A stretch of DNA of 18,848 nucleotides from an uncultured Anaerococcus sp. (GCA_943913325.1 CALTXP010000027.1:1-18848), one strand, 5' to 3'. Shown: positions 1 to 9,007, counted from the stretch's first letter. Numbers and translations: made by a program. The notes: a model not told the origin generated them from the letters alone.

Positions 1-420
1 AATGAAGAGAAAATAAAGGAATCTTTTGAAAATACTTCTGAAAATGTAAAAGAAGAAGTTAAGGAAACAAACGAACATATAAAAGATGACTTTAACAATG
101 TAAAATCTGAGGTAAAGAATGGCGTTAATGATGCTAAAGGTAAAGCAAAAGAAGAAGTAGATACTTCAGATTATAAGAGAGTCAATACAGAAGGAACAAA
201 AACTAATAATAAAGATAATGAAAGAGATGCTCGCGAAACAAGTGCTAAAAAGGTAGAAGAAAAGAAGCCATTCTATTCTAATTGGTGGTTCTGGGTTTTA
301 ATAGTTCTTCTTCTTTGGGTTTTATGGAAATTTGCCTTTAACAATGATAAAAATGAAACTACAGATACAACACCAAATACTACAAGCACAGAAACAGTAG
401 AGCCAGAGAATAAAAACTAA
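1..420 (+). CDS. C-terminal part of an unrecognised charged, tail-anchored membrane protein (5' truncated by window edge)
   Basis: The frame is open from base 1 to a TAA at 418-420, giving 139 visible residues; the start lies outside the window. Residues about 1-60 are rich in Glu, Lys, Asp and Asn with regularly spaced Val/Ile/Phe, as in an amphipathic helix of the YtxH or LEA type. Residues about 60-90 are polar and low in complexity. A single Trp/Leu-rich membrane segment lies at about 95-113 (starting NWWFWVLIVLLLWVLWKF), followed by a Thr/Asn/Glu-rich tail of about 26 residues. This suggests a protein anchored near its C-terminus. No catalytic motif is visible and I do not recognise the family. 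It is the only convincing plus-strand gene here. It runs tail to tail into comF, with overlapping stop codons. Coding status is well supported; function is unknown. Confidence 0.8.
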   Translation, partial: NEEKIKESFENTSENVKEEVKETNEHIKDDFNNVKSEVKNGVNDAKGKAKEEVDTSDYKRVNTEGTKTNNKDNERDARETSAKKVEEKKPFYSNWWFWVLIVLLLWVLWKFAFNNDKNETTDTTPNTTSTETVEPENKN

Positions 421-1043
421 GAAATTCTATGTTCAGAGGTGATAGATAAGACTACCACCTCTTTTACATTGGATTTTTCTAGACAATTAATTATCTCCAA
501 AGCAGTAAATCCAGTAGTAATTAAATCATCTACCAATAAAATTCTTTTTTCAGTCAGATCCTTTTTACAAATAAATGCACCCTTAAGATTTTTGGCTCTT
601 TGATCTCTACCTATTTTATGCTGAGCTTTAGTATCTTTTATTTTATAAAATTCTTTAAGGTAAGCACAATTAGTTTTATCAATAAATAAATCTGTAATCA
701 TTTTTATATGATCGAATCCCCTATAATTTATAGTTTTTTGACTACTAGGAGAGGGTAAGATATAGTCACATGAGAATAAATTATTTATAGTCCCGTAATC
801 ATATAAAATACTAGCGAAAACTTTGGATAAGGAAGTATTCCTATTAAATTTATAGTCACCTATCATTTTTTTCATATAGTCATTATAAAAATATACAGCA
901 TGTGCATCATAAGATTCAATCTTAAATTTATTAGCCACATAATCTAATTTTTTAAGACAATTCTTACATAAGTAATGAGCAGCAATTTCTTCTTCTTTGC
1001 ACATATAACATTTATTTTTATCAAGAAATAATAAATTAATCAC
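417..1043 (-). CDS. comF: ComF family protein (phosphoribosyltransferase-like)
   Basis: A 208-residue protein with the full ComF layout. An N-terminal zinc-ribbon has Cys12, Cys15, Cys26 and Cys29. The RGFDH stretch (108-112) and the QHKIGRDQRAKNLKGAF stretch (141-157) correspond to the conserved core. A PRPP-binding loop, ILLVDDLITTG, lies at about 168-178. ComF proteins are linked to uptake and processing of transforming DNA in competent bacteria; their biochemical activity is not settled. The start is GTG at 1043-1041, supported by a GGAGA about nine bases upstream, and it overlaps the end of recD2 by 8 bp, so translation is probably coupled. It is the last gene of the minus-strand operon. 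No comFA helicase lies next to it in this window, so competence cannot be concluded from this gene alone. Confidence 0.93.
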   Translation of the reverse strand: MINLLFLDKNKCYMCKEEEIAAHYLCKNCLKKLDYVANKFKIESYDAHAVYFYNDYMKKMIGDYKFNRNTSLSKVFASILYDYGTINNLFSCDYILPSPSSQKTINYRGFDHIKMITDLFIDKTNCAYLKEFYKIKDTKAQHKIGRDQRAKNLKGAFICKKDLTEKRILLVDDLITTGFTALEIINCLEKSNVKEVVVLSITSEHRIS

Positions 1044-3192
1044 TTATTACATTCTCCATTTCATTTATCCAATAAGATAAATTAGTGAATCTCTTATTTG
1101 AATTATTATTATCTACCATTTGTTTTATGATTCTCTTTTCTCCAACTAGAACTACTAATTTTTTTGCACGGGTTACGCCGGTATAAAATAAATTTCTAGT
1201 CAAGAGCATAGGTGCTACCTGCATCATAGGTATTATAATCGCGTCAAACTCTGAACCTTGGGACTTATGAATTGTAATGGCATAGGATAAATCCAAGTCT
1301 TTCATATCCTCTTTTTTATATTTTACAATAGATCCATCATAAAACTCTACTTCAAGATTTTCTTTTTCATTATCTATATCAGTTATAAATCCTATATCCC
1401 CATTGTATACACCTTCAGCATCAGATAAAGAATTTTCAACTATTAGATCATAATTATTTCTAATTTGCATAACTTTATCATTTAATCTAAAATCTTTATC
1501 ATTTATTTTAATAAATTTATTTCTAGGATTTACTATTTTCTGAATATTTGTATTTATATTAGCAGAGCCCCATCGGTTTTTTTTACTTGGACATAAAATT
1601 TGTATATCTTTGATTTTATCTAATCCATAATATTTAGGAAGTCTTTCATCTACTAAATTAGTAAGTATTTTCTCAAAATTATCCTTATTTGCTTCTATAA
1701 AAAAGAAATCTCTATCTGCTTCATTTAATATTGGATATTCACCATTGTTAATTTTGTGAGCATTAACTATAATGTTAGATTCTAACCCTTGTCTAAAAAT
1801 CTTTTTAAGCTTTATTGTATTTATGTCAGTTTCTATTATATCTTTTAATACATTTCCAGGTCCTACAGATGGCAACTGATTGCTATCTCCTACCAAAATA
1901 AGAACTGTAGTTGGAGCAATTGCGCTTATTAAAGATTTCATAAGATATATATCTACCATGCTCATCTCATCTACAATCACATAATCTTTTTCTATAGGAT
2001 TTTCTTCATTATATTCTGCAAAAGGTTCATCTGGTCTTATCCCTAACAGCCTATGAATAGTATATGCCTCATCATTTGTTGATTCTTGTATTCTCTTTGC
2101 AGCGCGCCCTGTTGGTGCTAGCATAGCATAGGTCATACCATTCTTATTTAAAATCTTCTTTATAGCATTAATTATAGTCGTCTTACCTGTACCTGGTCCG
2201 CCTGTAATTACTAAAAGCATATTTTTAAATGCCTCATTTATTGCTAACTGCTGTTCCTTAGAAAATACAGACAAATCCTCCTCTATATTGACATCAAATA
2301 TATACTCACTATCTTTCTTTTTCGATAATTCCATAGCTATATATTTTTCAGCATTATATAAAGAACTTTTATAAACATACTCTTGATCATCTATAACTAC
2401 TATAACTAGTTTTCCATCAAGCGCATCTTCTTTAATAGTATTACATATTTCCTTATCAGAAACTTTAATTAAATAGCCAACCTTACTTATTAAATAATGA
2501 AGCTTTAAAGATGTATGTCCATTAAATTCTGCTTCATAATTTAGTATATGACTAATTCCTGCAGAAATTCTAAATTTAGAATTAGATTCTATTTGCATAT
2601 TACGTGCAATATTATCTGCCATAGCAAAACCTACACCAGCAATATCATCCACTAATTTATAAGGATTAGACTTTATAGTATCGACAGTTCTCTCGCCATA
2701 TAATTTATAAATTTTCATAGAGAGATTATAAGATATATTTAAAGATTGTAAGTAAAGCAAAGTGTTTCTAGAATCTTTAGAATCTTTTGTTGTTTCTTTA
2801 ATATCTAATATTTTTTTCTCTCCAATACCAGGTATAACTTTAAGTTTATCAGCATCATTATAGACAATATCTATTGAATTTTCACCAAATTTTTCGTAAA
2901 TTTGCTTAGCAGTTTTTTTACCTATACCTTTAATATTAGAATTTGATAAATAGTTTATTATAGCATCCTTACCTTTTGGATTAATAAGCTTTATAAATTT
3001 TACATTAATTTGTTCACCATACTTATCATGATAAACTAACGTACCATCAATTTCTACATTATCCCCCTCATTAAAAAAAGGCATAGTCCCAACACATGTT
3101 ATATCGGAATCAGAAGTATTTACTACAATAATGTTGTAACCATTATCTTCATTCCTATATACTATGTTTGTTACTATACCTTCTATCTTCAT
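1036..3192 (-). CDS. recD2: RecD2-type ATP-dependent DNA helicase
   Basis: A 718-residue superfamily 1B helicase. The N-terminal OB-like region (about 1-70) and helix-hairpin-helix segments (NIKGIGKKTA at 86-95, IPGIGEKK at 120-127) mark the RecD2 type found in bacteria without RecBCD. The motor has Walker A GGPGTGKTT (331-339), Walker B VIVDEMSM (405-412), a Q/R motif around GDSNQLPSVGPG (435-446), the conserved HKSQGSEFD (642-650) and the C-terminal TGVTRAKK (671-678). Length matches the family. RecD2 is a 5'-3' helicase connected with replication-fork stability and DNA repair. The ATG lies 4 bp after the murA stop, with only a weak purine-rich ribosome site inside the murA end. The gene overlaps comF by 8 bp. 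Both neighbours suggest cotranscription. Confidence 0.96.
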   Translation of the reverse strand: MKIEGIVTNIVYRNEDNGYNIIVVNTSDSDITCVGTMPFFNEGDNVEIDGTLVYHDKYGEQINVKFIKLINPKGKDAIINYLSNSNIKGIGKKTAKQIYEKFGENSIDIVYNDADKLKVIPGIGEKKILDIKETTKDSKDSRNTLLYLQSLNISYNLSMKIYKLYGERTVDTIKSNPYKLVDDIAGVGFAMADNIARNMQIESNSKFRISAGISHILNYEAEFNGHTSLKLHYLISKVGYLIKVSDKEICNTIKEDALDGKLVIVVIDDQEYVYKSSLYNAEKYIAMELSKKKDSEYIFDVNIEEDLSVFSKEQQLAINEAFKNMLLVITGGPGTGKTTIINAIKKILNKNGMTYAMLAPTGRAAKRIQESTNDEAYTIHRLLGIRPDEPFAEYNEENPIEKDYVIVDEMSMVDIYLMKSLISAIAPTTVLILVGDSNQLPSVGPGNVLKDIIETDINTIKLKKIFRQGLESNIIVNAHKINNGEYPILNEADRDFFFIEANKDNFEKILTNLVDERLPKYYGLDKIKDIQILCPSKKNRWGSANINTNIQKIVNPRNKFIKINDKDFRLNDKVMQIRNNYDLIVENSLSDAEGVYNGDIGFITDIDNEKENLEVEFYDGSIVKYKKEDMKDLDLSYAITIHKSQGSEFDAIIIPMMQVAPMLLTRNLFYTGVTRAKKLVVLVGEKRIIKQMVDNNNSNKRFTNLSYWINEMENVISD

Positions 3193-3196
3193 TTTT

Positions 3197-4471
3197 TTAT
3201 ATTTCTACTCTCTTGATATTTGCTCCAAGTTTTGTAAACTTCTCTACTAGATCACTATATCCACGATCTATATGATATATATCTGAAATCCTAGTTTCAC
3301 CTTCTGCAACTAAAGCAGCAATGACTAGAGCAGCTCCTGCTCTAAGATCAGTTGCTTTTACATCTGCTCCATGAAGTTTGTCTACACCAACTATGGTCGC
3401 ACGATTGCCACTAGTAGCTATCGCAGCCCCCATCTTATTAAGTTGTTCTACATGCATGAACCTATTTTCAAAAACTGTTTCTTGAATCTTGCTTTCTCCA
3501 TCACAAATTGTCATTAATGCCATAAATTGAGCTTGAGCATCTGTTGGAAAACCTGGATATGGAAGAGTTTGAATATTAGTTGGTTTAAGTTTACTATCTA
3601 CACTAACTTTTATAATGTCTTCATCTTCTAGCTCTTCTACATTAGCACCCATTTCAATAAGCTTTGCTATTACAGGTCTAATATGACTTCCTATAACATT
3701 ATTAATAGTTACATTTCCCTTAGTCATAGCTGCTGCAATCATATAGCTTGCTGCTTCTATTCTATCAGGAATAATAGTATGGCGTGTACCAGTAAGTTTC
3801 TCAACACCCTCAATGACTATAGTTGATGTTCCAGCACCTTTAATCTTAGCACCCATTTTTGATAAAAATGAAGCAAGATCTACAATTTCTGGCTCCTTAG
3901 CAGCATTTTCAATTGTAGTTTCACCATCTGCTAATACCGCTGCCATCATTATATTTTGAGTAGCACCTACAGATGGAAAATCAAGATATACTTCATTTCC
4001 TATTAATTCGCCATTAGTCTCTATCGCTATTTGTTCATCATTAACTTGACTTCTCGCACCTAAGGCTTCAAATCCTTTAAGATGAAAATCTATAGGTCTT
4101 GCACCAATATTGCAGCCACCTGGAGCTTTTGTATAAGCTTTTTTAAATCTTGATAATAGTGGTCCCATTACAACAAATGAAGCACGCATCTTATCCATTA
4201 AATCATATGGAGTTTCACAAGTATTAATATTAGATGAATCTATTCTAACAGTATCTTTGTCAAGATAGTCAACTTTAGCTCCAAGATGTCTTAGTACTTC
4301 AATCATTATTTCAACATCTTTTAATGCTGGAACTCCATCTAAAATTATTTCTTCTGTGCCCAGTATACAGGCTGCAAGTATAGGTAAAGCCGAGTTCTTA
4401 GCACCAGATATGCTAACTTCACCACAAAGTGGACCCGACCCATTTATAACTAATAATTCTTTTTTATCCAT
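3197..4471 (-). CDS. murA: UDP-N-acetylglucosamine 1-carboxyvinyltransferase
   Basis: A 424-residue MurA, the cytoplasmic enzyme that transfers enolpyruvate from PEP to UDP-GlcNAc in the first committed step of peptidoglycan synthesis. Lys25-Asn26 in ISGAKNSALP is the conserved substrate-binding pair. PGGCNIGARP (118-126 and onward) carries the PEP-reactive cysteine, Cys120, which is the fosfomycin target. FPTDAQAQ (308-315) contains the catalytic aspartate, Asp310. HIDRGY (400-405) is the conserved C-terminal motif. Low-GC Gram-positives often have two MurA paralogues; which one this is cannot be told from the window. The ATG has an AAAGGA site that overlaps the upp stop codon, so it is probably in the same operon as upp and recD2. 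Confidence 0.97.
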   Translation of the reverse strand: MDKKELLVINGSGPLCGEVSISGAKNSALPILAACILGTEEIILDGVPALKDVEIMIEVLRHLGAKVDYLDKDTVRIDSSNINTCETPYDLMDKMRASFVVMGPLLSRFKKAYTKAPGGCNIGARPIDFHLKGFEALGARSQVNDEQIAIETNGELIGNEVYLDFPSVGATQNIMMAAVLADGETTIENAAKEPEIVDLASFLSKMGAKIKGAGTSTIVIEGVEKLTGTRHTIIPDRIEAASYMIAAAMTKGNVTINNVIGSHIRPVIAKLIEMGANVEELEDEDIIKVSVDSKLKPTNIQTLPYPGFPTDAQAQFMALMTICDGESKIQETVFENRFMHVEQLNKMGAAIATSGNRATIVGVDKLHGADVKATDLRAGAALVIAALVAEGETRISDIYHIDRGYSDLVEKFTKLGANIKRVEI

Positions 4472-4483
4472 TTTAACAATCCT

Positions 4484-5116
4484 TTATTTTGTACCAAAAA
4501 GTCTATCTCCAGCATCGCCAAGTCCTGGTACAATGTAGCTATTTTCATTTAATCCTTCGTCTAATTGAGCAACTATAATTTTTACGTCAGGATGCTCTTC
4601 TCTTAATCTTTCTATTCCTTCAGGAGCAGCAATTATACTTAATAGTTTAATACCTTTACATCCTTTTTTCTTAAGATTTTCTATAGCATCACAAGCAGAT
4701 CCACCTGTAGCAAGCATTGGATCAACTACAATGATATCTCTTTTTTCTACGTCATTAGGTAATTTAGAATAATACTCTACTGGCATTAGGGTTTGTTCAT
4801 CTCTATACATACCTATATGCCCTATTTTTGCCGCTGGCAATACTTCTAATACACCATCAACCATTCCTAAACCTGCTCTTAAAATAGGAACTATTCCTAA
4901 TTTCTTACCAGATATCTTATAACCAGTAGTTTTAGTAATTGGTGTTTGTATTTCATATTCTTCAAGCTCTAAATCCTTGGTTGCTTCATAAGCAAGAATT
5001 ATAGATATTTCTTTTATAATTGATCTAAACTCGTTAGATCCAGTATTTATATCTCTAAGTATTGAAATTTTATGTTTTATAACTGGATGATCTAAAATTT
5101 GAACATTTTCTGTCAT
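4484..5116 (-). CDS. upp: Uracil phosphoribosyltransferase
   Basis: A 210-residue enzyme that converts uracil and PRPP to UMP in pyrimidine salvage. The PRPP-binding loop is IIVVDPMLATGGS (128-140). The C-terminal stretch YIVPGLGDAGDRLFGT (194-209) is the conserved uracil-recognition segment of the Upp family. ILRAGLGM (79-86) is also typical. The ribosome site is a perfect AGGAGG four bases before the ATG and it overlaps the tsaC stop codon, so the start is secure. The gene sits between tsaC and murA with gaps under 15 bp, indicating one transcript. No PyrR-type leader is visible in the short upstream gap. Confidence 0.97.
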   Translation of the reverse strand: MTENVQILDHPVIKHKISILRDINTGSNEFRSIIKEISIILAYEATKDLELEEYEIQTPITKTTGYKISGKKLGIVPILRAGLGMVDGVLEVLPAAKIGHIGMYRDEQTLMPVEYYSKLPNDVEKRDIIVVDPMLATGGSACDAIENLKKKGCKGIKLLSIIAAPEGIERLREEHPDVKIIVAQLDEGLNENSYIVPGLGDAGDRLFGTK

Positions 5117-5124
5117 AATTCCTC

Positions 5125-6162
5125 CTAAAGGTAATATACATTACCGGATGCTGATTTTTTCATTCTATTCATTATACTCTTACCCAAATTTATATCCTCT
5201 ACACCTTCTGCAATAATGATATCAACTGCATTTTTATCCATCTTTCTTAAATTTGTAAAAAGGACATGACTCATTGTAGTTAAATCTTTTCTGCTACCTA
5301 AGGATAAGCTATAATATTCATCGAATTTTTCAATATATTCTTCAAAAGTCAAAATACCAACTTTTAACCCTTGACTTTTATATTCATTTGCCTTTTCTAA
5401 TAATTTTTTATAGGCCTTATCTCCAACGTAAACTTCAACTTTTGCTTTAGGAGCATAATGTTTATATTTTTGTCCTGGAGATTTTGGTATGCTTTTATCA
5501 TCTATTAGAGCGTCATCAAGCCTAACATTATCTAATATTGTGCTTATATACTCATATGTATAATAGCCTGGTCTTAAAATTGTTGGTTCATTATCACTTA
5601 AATCTATAACGGTTGATTCAATACCAATATCTGCCTCCCCACCGTTTAAAATCATAGGGATTCTACCCCTCATATCAGCCATAACATCACTAGCTATAGT
5701 TGGAGAAGGTCTTCCTGATATATTAGCACTTGGTGCAGCAATAGGCGTATTTGATAATTCAATGAGCTTTAAAGCTATTTTATTTTTTGGCATTCTTATT
5801 GCAACAGTCTTAAGTCCTGCTGATATAGTATCAGGAACTACAGATGATTTTTTTAAGATCATAGTTAAAGGTCCTGGCCAGCATAAGTCCATAAGCTTTT
5901 TTGCATCATCATTTACATTATCAGATAAATTATATAGCATAGTTTTATCAGAAATATGTAAGATAAGAGGATTATCAGATGGCCTCCCCTTTGCCTTATA
6001 TATTTTTTTTGTTGCTTTTGGATTTAAACCATCTGCTCCTAATCCATAAACTGTCTCTGTAGGAAAAGCTACTAGCTCGCCTTTTTTAATTAAGCTAGCT
6101 GCCTTTTTTAAAGTATTTTCATCTATATTGTTTTGATCTATATCAAAAATCTTCGTAATCAT
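5125..6162 (-). CDS. tsaC: L-threonylcarbamoyladenylate synthase, long (Sua5/YwlC) form
   Basis: A 345-residue enzyme that makes threonylcarbamoyl-AMP from threonine, bicarbonate and ATP. This is the first step in t6A37 modification of ANN-decoding tRNAs. The YrdC fold covers about residues 10-205, with PTETVYGLGA (34-43), KAKGRPSDNPL (57-67) and SANISGRPSPT (145-155). The conserved linker KSPGQKYKHYAPKA (227-240) leads into a C-terminal Sua5 domain of about 100 residues, which distinguishes this long form from the single-domain E. coli TsaC. The ATG lies inside the end of the upstream transporter gene (20-bp overlap), with a modest AGGCGA site, suggesting translational coupling. The product also serves tRNA-Thr, one of whose genes lies in this window. 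Confidence 0.95.
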   Translation of the reverse strand: MITKIFDIDQNNIDENTLKKAASLIKKGELVAFPTETVYGLGADGLNPKATKKIYKAKGRPSDNPLILHISDKTMLYNLSDNVNDDAKKLMDLCWPGPLTMILKKSSVVPDTISAGLKTVAIRMPKNKIALKLIELSNTPIAAPSANISGRPSPTIASDVMADMRGRIPMILNGGEADIGIESTVIDLSDNEPTILRPGYYTYEYISTILDNVRLDDALIDDKSIPKSPGQKYKHYAPKAKVEVYVGDKAYKKLLEKANEYKSQGLKVGILTFEEYIEKFDEYYSLSLGSRKDLTTMSHVLFTNLRKMDKNAVDIIIAEGVEDINLGKSIMNRMKKSASGNVYYL

Positions 6163-7138
6163 TTTTCGCCTGTTTTTCTAATTGTTTTATTTGCTTTTCA
6201 ATTTCTTCATCAATTAAAATAGTATAGGTAGGATCCATGTGGATGCTTAGATTTAAACCTACCTTATCTTTTACTTCATTTTGGATATTTGTTATAAGCT
6301 GATGCGCTACTAATAAAGATAAATTTTGAGATATTTCAACATCAACTGAACCATCTAGATGACCTTTTCCATATTCATGTATATGGAGATTGTGATAACC
6401 TACTATAAAATAGTTATCCATTATGATATCACCCACTTTTTTTTCAATCTCAGGATCTACTCTTTGTCCAATCAAATACTCTGTAGAATCTTTAAATAGA
6501 TCCAACCCTGGCTTAAATACAAAGCACGCTAATATTAGTCCCATGAGAGCATCGACACGTAATTGAAATTGTCTTTCTAATAAGGCCCCTAGTATTATTC
6601 CAGTGGTTGCAAGTATATCATTTCTAGCATCAACCATAACTCCAAAGTTAAGATCAGAATCAAGTTGATAATAAAGTTTTCTATTTAAAAAGTAAATATA
6701 AAATTTAGCTACTATACTTAATAATAGTACTAATATTGCAATCAAACTAAACTCAGTTTGATCTTCTAAAGCATAATGATGTAGGGCATTGATAAAAAGT
6801 TTTGCTCCAACATACATAATTAATATACCGACTAAAAGTGATATAATACTTTCACTTCGTCCATGACCAAATGGATGCTCTTTATCAGCAGGTTTTTGAC
6901 TAAGTTTTGATCCAAACAAAGCCATAAGAGAAACAACCGTATCTGATAGATTATTAAAGCCATCATTTACTATAGCAGAAGAATTTAACGTATAACCTAC
7001 ACTGAGCTTAAATATAACCAAGATTATATTAATTATGATAGCTATGGTAGATGATAGTGATATCAATTTTAATCTTGTATGTGGATCTTCAGTATTTTTA
7101 TAATCTTTTATAAATTTACTTGCAAAGAAATTAAACAA
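6143..7138 (-). CDS. Cation diffusion facilitator family divalent-metal exporter
   Basis: A 331-residue CDF transporter with about six membrane segments (roughly 25-47, 54-75, 97-119, 131-151, 173-188 and 194-211) and a cytoplasmic C-terminal domain (about 215-305) containing HIHEYGKGHLDGSVDVEI. HPFGHGRSE (88-96) is a family signature. The expected intramembrane site shows Asn62 and Asp66 in TM2 (FNNLSD) and Asp170 and Asp174 in TM5 (DARND), i.e. NxxxD/DxxxD. It lacks the histidine typical of zinc CDFs, so I infer Mn(II) or Fe(II) export as in MntE-like proteins; this is not proven. The start is TTG at 7138, supported by AGGAGA five bases upstream; the next in-frame Met is residue 72. The gene begins 1 bp after prfA and overlaps tsaC by 20 bp. 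A transporter inside a translation operon is noteworthy. Confidence 0.92.
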   Translation of the reverse strand: MFNFFASKFIKDYKNTEDPHTRLKLISLSSTIAIIINIILVIFKLSVGYTLNSSAIVNDGFNNLSDTVVSLMALFGSKLSQKPADKEHPFGHGRSESIISLLVGILIMYVGAKLFINALHHYALEDQTEFSLIAILVLLLSIVAKFYIYFLNRKLYYQLDSDLNFGVMVDARNDILATTGIILGALLERQFQLRVDALMGLILACFVFKPGLDLFKDSTEYLIGQRVDPEIEKKVGDIIMDNYFIVGYHNLHIHEYGKGHLDGSVDVEISQNLSLLVAHQLITNIQNEVKDKVGLNLSIHMDPTYTILIDEEIEKQIKQLEKQAKNDYEDF

Positions 7139-7139
7139 G

Positions 7140-8210
7140 TTATTCTCCTATTTGTTCTAATTTTCTTGTTTGATCTTCAGCTATAAGTGAATTTATCATT
7201 TCATCTATATTACCATTTAAAAAATCTTCTAATTGATAAATAGTTTTATTAATTCTATGGTCAGTTATTCTACCTTGAGGGAAATTATAAGTTCTAATTC
7301 TCTCACTTCTATCTCCAGTTCCTACTTGAGATTTTCTATTATCTGCTATCTCCTTATTTCTTTTTTCTTCTTCAAGTTCATATAGGCGAGCTCTGAGTAC
7401 TCTCATAGCTTTGTCTTTATTTTTAATCTGACTTTTTTCATCTTGGCAAGTTACAACAAGACCTGTAGGAATATGAGTTAATCTAACAGCAGAATCAGTA
7501 GTATTTACAGATTGTCCACCATTTCCACTAGACCTATAAACATCAACTCTAACATCATTTGGATCTATAGTTATATCAACATCATCAACTTCGGGGAGTA
7601 CAGCAACAGTTGCTGTAGAAGTATGGATTCTTCCTCCTGACTCTGTTTCAGGTACACGTTGAACTCTATGTACTCCTGATTCATACTTTAATTTAGAATA
7701 AGCTCCTTCACCTTTTACAACAAAGGTAGCTTCTTTGATTCCACCTACTCCTTGGGGTGTAACGTCAATTTCTTCAGTTTTAAATCCAACCTTATCAGCA
7801 TACATGTTATACATTCTATAAAGATCACCTGCAAAAAGTCCAGCTTCATCACCGCCAGCTCCGGGTCTAATTTCTACAATAACATCCTTTGTATCATTAG
7901 GATCTTTAGGTATTAGTAAAACTCTCATATCTTCATTATAATATTCTAAGTTTTTCTTTGACTCAGATATTTCTTCTTTAAGCATATCAAGCATTTCACT
8001 ATCATCTGTTTCATTCATCAACTCTTGATTTTCTTTTATAGTAGCCTCAGCATTAAGAATTTCTTCATATTTTTCTACAATCGGCTTAAGAGAATTATAT
8101 TCACGAGATATTTTTGTAAACTTATTCATATCTGATAGTACTTCTGGATCAGCTAGTTTCATTTCTAAATCTTTATAATTTTCTCTTATATGCTCTAAAT
8201 TTTCAAACAT
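7140..8210 (-). CDS. prfA: Peptide chain release factor 1
   Basis: A 356-residue class I release factor for UAA and UAG. The GGQ motif that enters the peptidyl-transferase centre is at 231-233 within SSGNGGQSVNTTDSAVR. The stop-codon recognition tripeptide is PET (187-189), the PxT form of RF1 rather than the SPF of RF2. GAGGDEAGLFAGDL (117-130) is typical for RF1. Length is normal. The ATG has a good AAAGGA site overlapping the prmC stop, so prmC and prfA are coupled. PrmC methylates the glutamine of this GGQ, so enzyme and substrate are adjacent. Confidence 0.98.
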   Translation of the reverse strand: MFENLEHIRENYKDLEMKLADPEVLSDMNKFTKISREYNSLKPIVEKYEEILNAEATIKENQELMNETDDSEMLDMLKEEISESKKNLEYYNEDMRVLLIPKDPNDTKDVIVEIRPGAGGDEAGLFAGDLYRMYNMYADKVGFKTEEIDVTPQGVGGIKEATFVVKGEGAYSKLKYESGVHRVQRVPETESGGRIHTSTATVAVLPEVDDVDITIDPNDVRVDVYRSSGNGGQSVNTTDSAVRLTHIPTGLVVTCQDEKSQIKNKDKAMRVLRARLYELEEEKRNKEIADNRKSQVGTGDRSERIRTYNFPQGRITDHRINKTIYQLEDFLNGNIDEMINSLIAEDQTRKLEQIGE

Positions 8211-8212
8211 AC

Positions 8213-9007
8213 TTATCCTTTCTCTGCAATGATAAATCTATCAAAGCCATTAAAATCTTTTAAATTAATAATGTTTTTAAAATCAGATTTGATCAATAGT
8301 TTATTAACTTCTTCCTTTTGATCATATCCAATTTCAAAAATCAAATGTCCTTCTTCTTTTAAATGAAGGGAAGCATCTTTAATAATAGCCCTATAAAAAT
8401 ATAATCCATCAGACCCTCCATATAAGGCTGATTTTGGCTCATAATATAATTTATTATCCAGTCTCTCATAATCATCTTCATTTATATAAGGGGGATTTGA
8501 AATAATTATATCAAATTTTTGATCTACATTTTCAAATAGATCACTTTTTATAAAGTCCACATTATCTATTATAAGCTTTTTCTTATTATCTAAAGCTAAA
8601 GATAAAGCAGCTTCCTCTATATCTACACCTAAAACTTTTGAATCTTTTAAGTTATAAGCTAAAGATAAGCTAATTGCACCTGATCCAGCTCCTATATCTA
8701 GTATATCTTCTTTATTAAAATCTGAGTTTATTAAATAATCTACTATAATTTCAGTTTCAAATCTTGGAATCAATGCTCTATCATCAACTAGTAAGTTTAT
8801 GTTATAAAAATCCCATCTCCCTATTGCATATTGGAGCGGATAATTTTCATATAACTTCTTTTCTATATAAGAAATCTTCTCAGTATTTTCTTTACTTAAG
8901 TTTTCTTCAGTATTCAAAAATATATAAGATTTTGGTTTTTCTAATATATAGCTTAAGGCTATTATTAAATCTTCATTTTTTTTATCAATTATATCCTTAA
9001 TTTTCAT
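8213..9007 (-). CDS. prmC: Release factor glutamine methyltransferase
   Basis: A 264-residue SAM-dependent methyltransferase that N5-methylates the GGQ glutamine of release factors. The SAM-binding motif is DIGAGSGAIS (104-113). The catalytic NPPY is at 171-174 in a IISNPPYINE context. PRFETE (81-86) is the conserved segment before motif I. The N-terminal helical domain is slightly short for the family. I chose the ATG at 9007-9005. A GTG three codons upstream (9016) is possible but lies in the T-tract of the rpmE terminator. Neither start has a recognisable Shine-Dalgarno site, unlike nearly all other genes here. The gene abuts prfA. Confidence 0.94.
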   Translation of the reverse strand: MKIKDIIDKKNEDLIIALSYILEKPKSYIFLNTEENLSKENTEKISYIEKKLYENYPLQYAIGRWDFYNINLLVDDRALIPRFETEIIVDYLINSDFNKEDILDIGAGSGAISLSLAYNLKDSKVLGVDIEEAALSLALDNKKKLIIDNVDFIKSDLFENVDQKFDIIISNPPYINEDDYERLDNKLYYEPKSALYGGSDGLYFYRAIIKDASLHLKEEGHLIFEIGYDQKEEVNKLLIKSDFKNIINLKDFNGFDRFIIAEKG

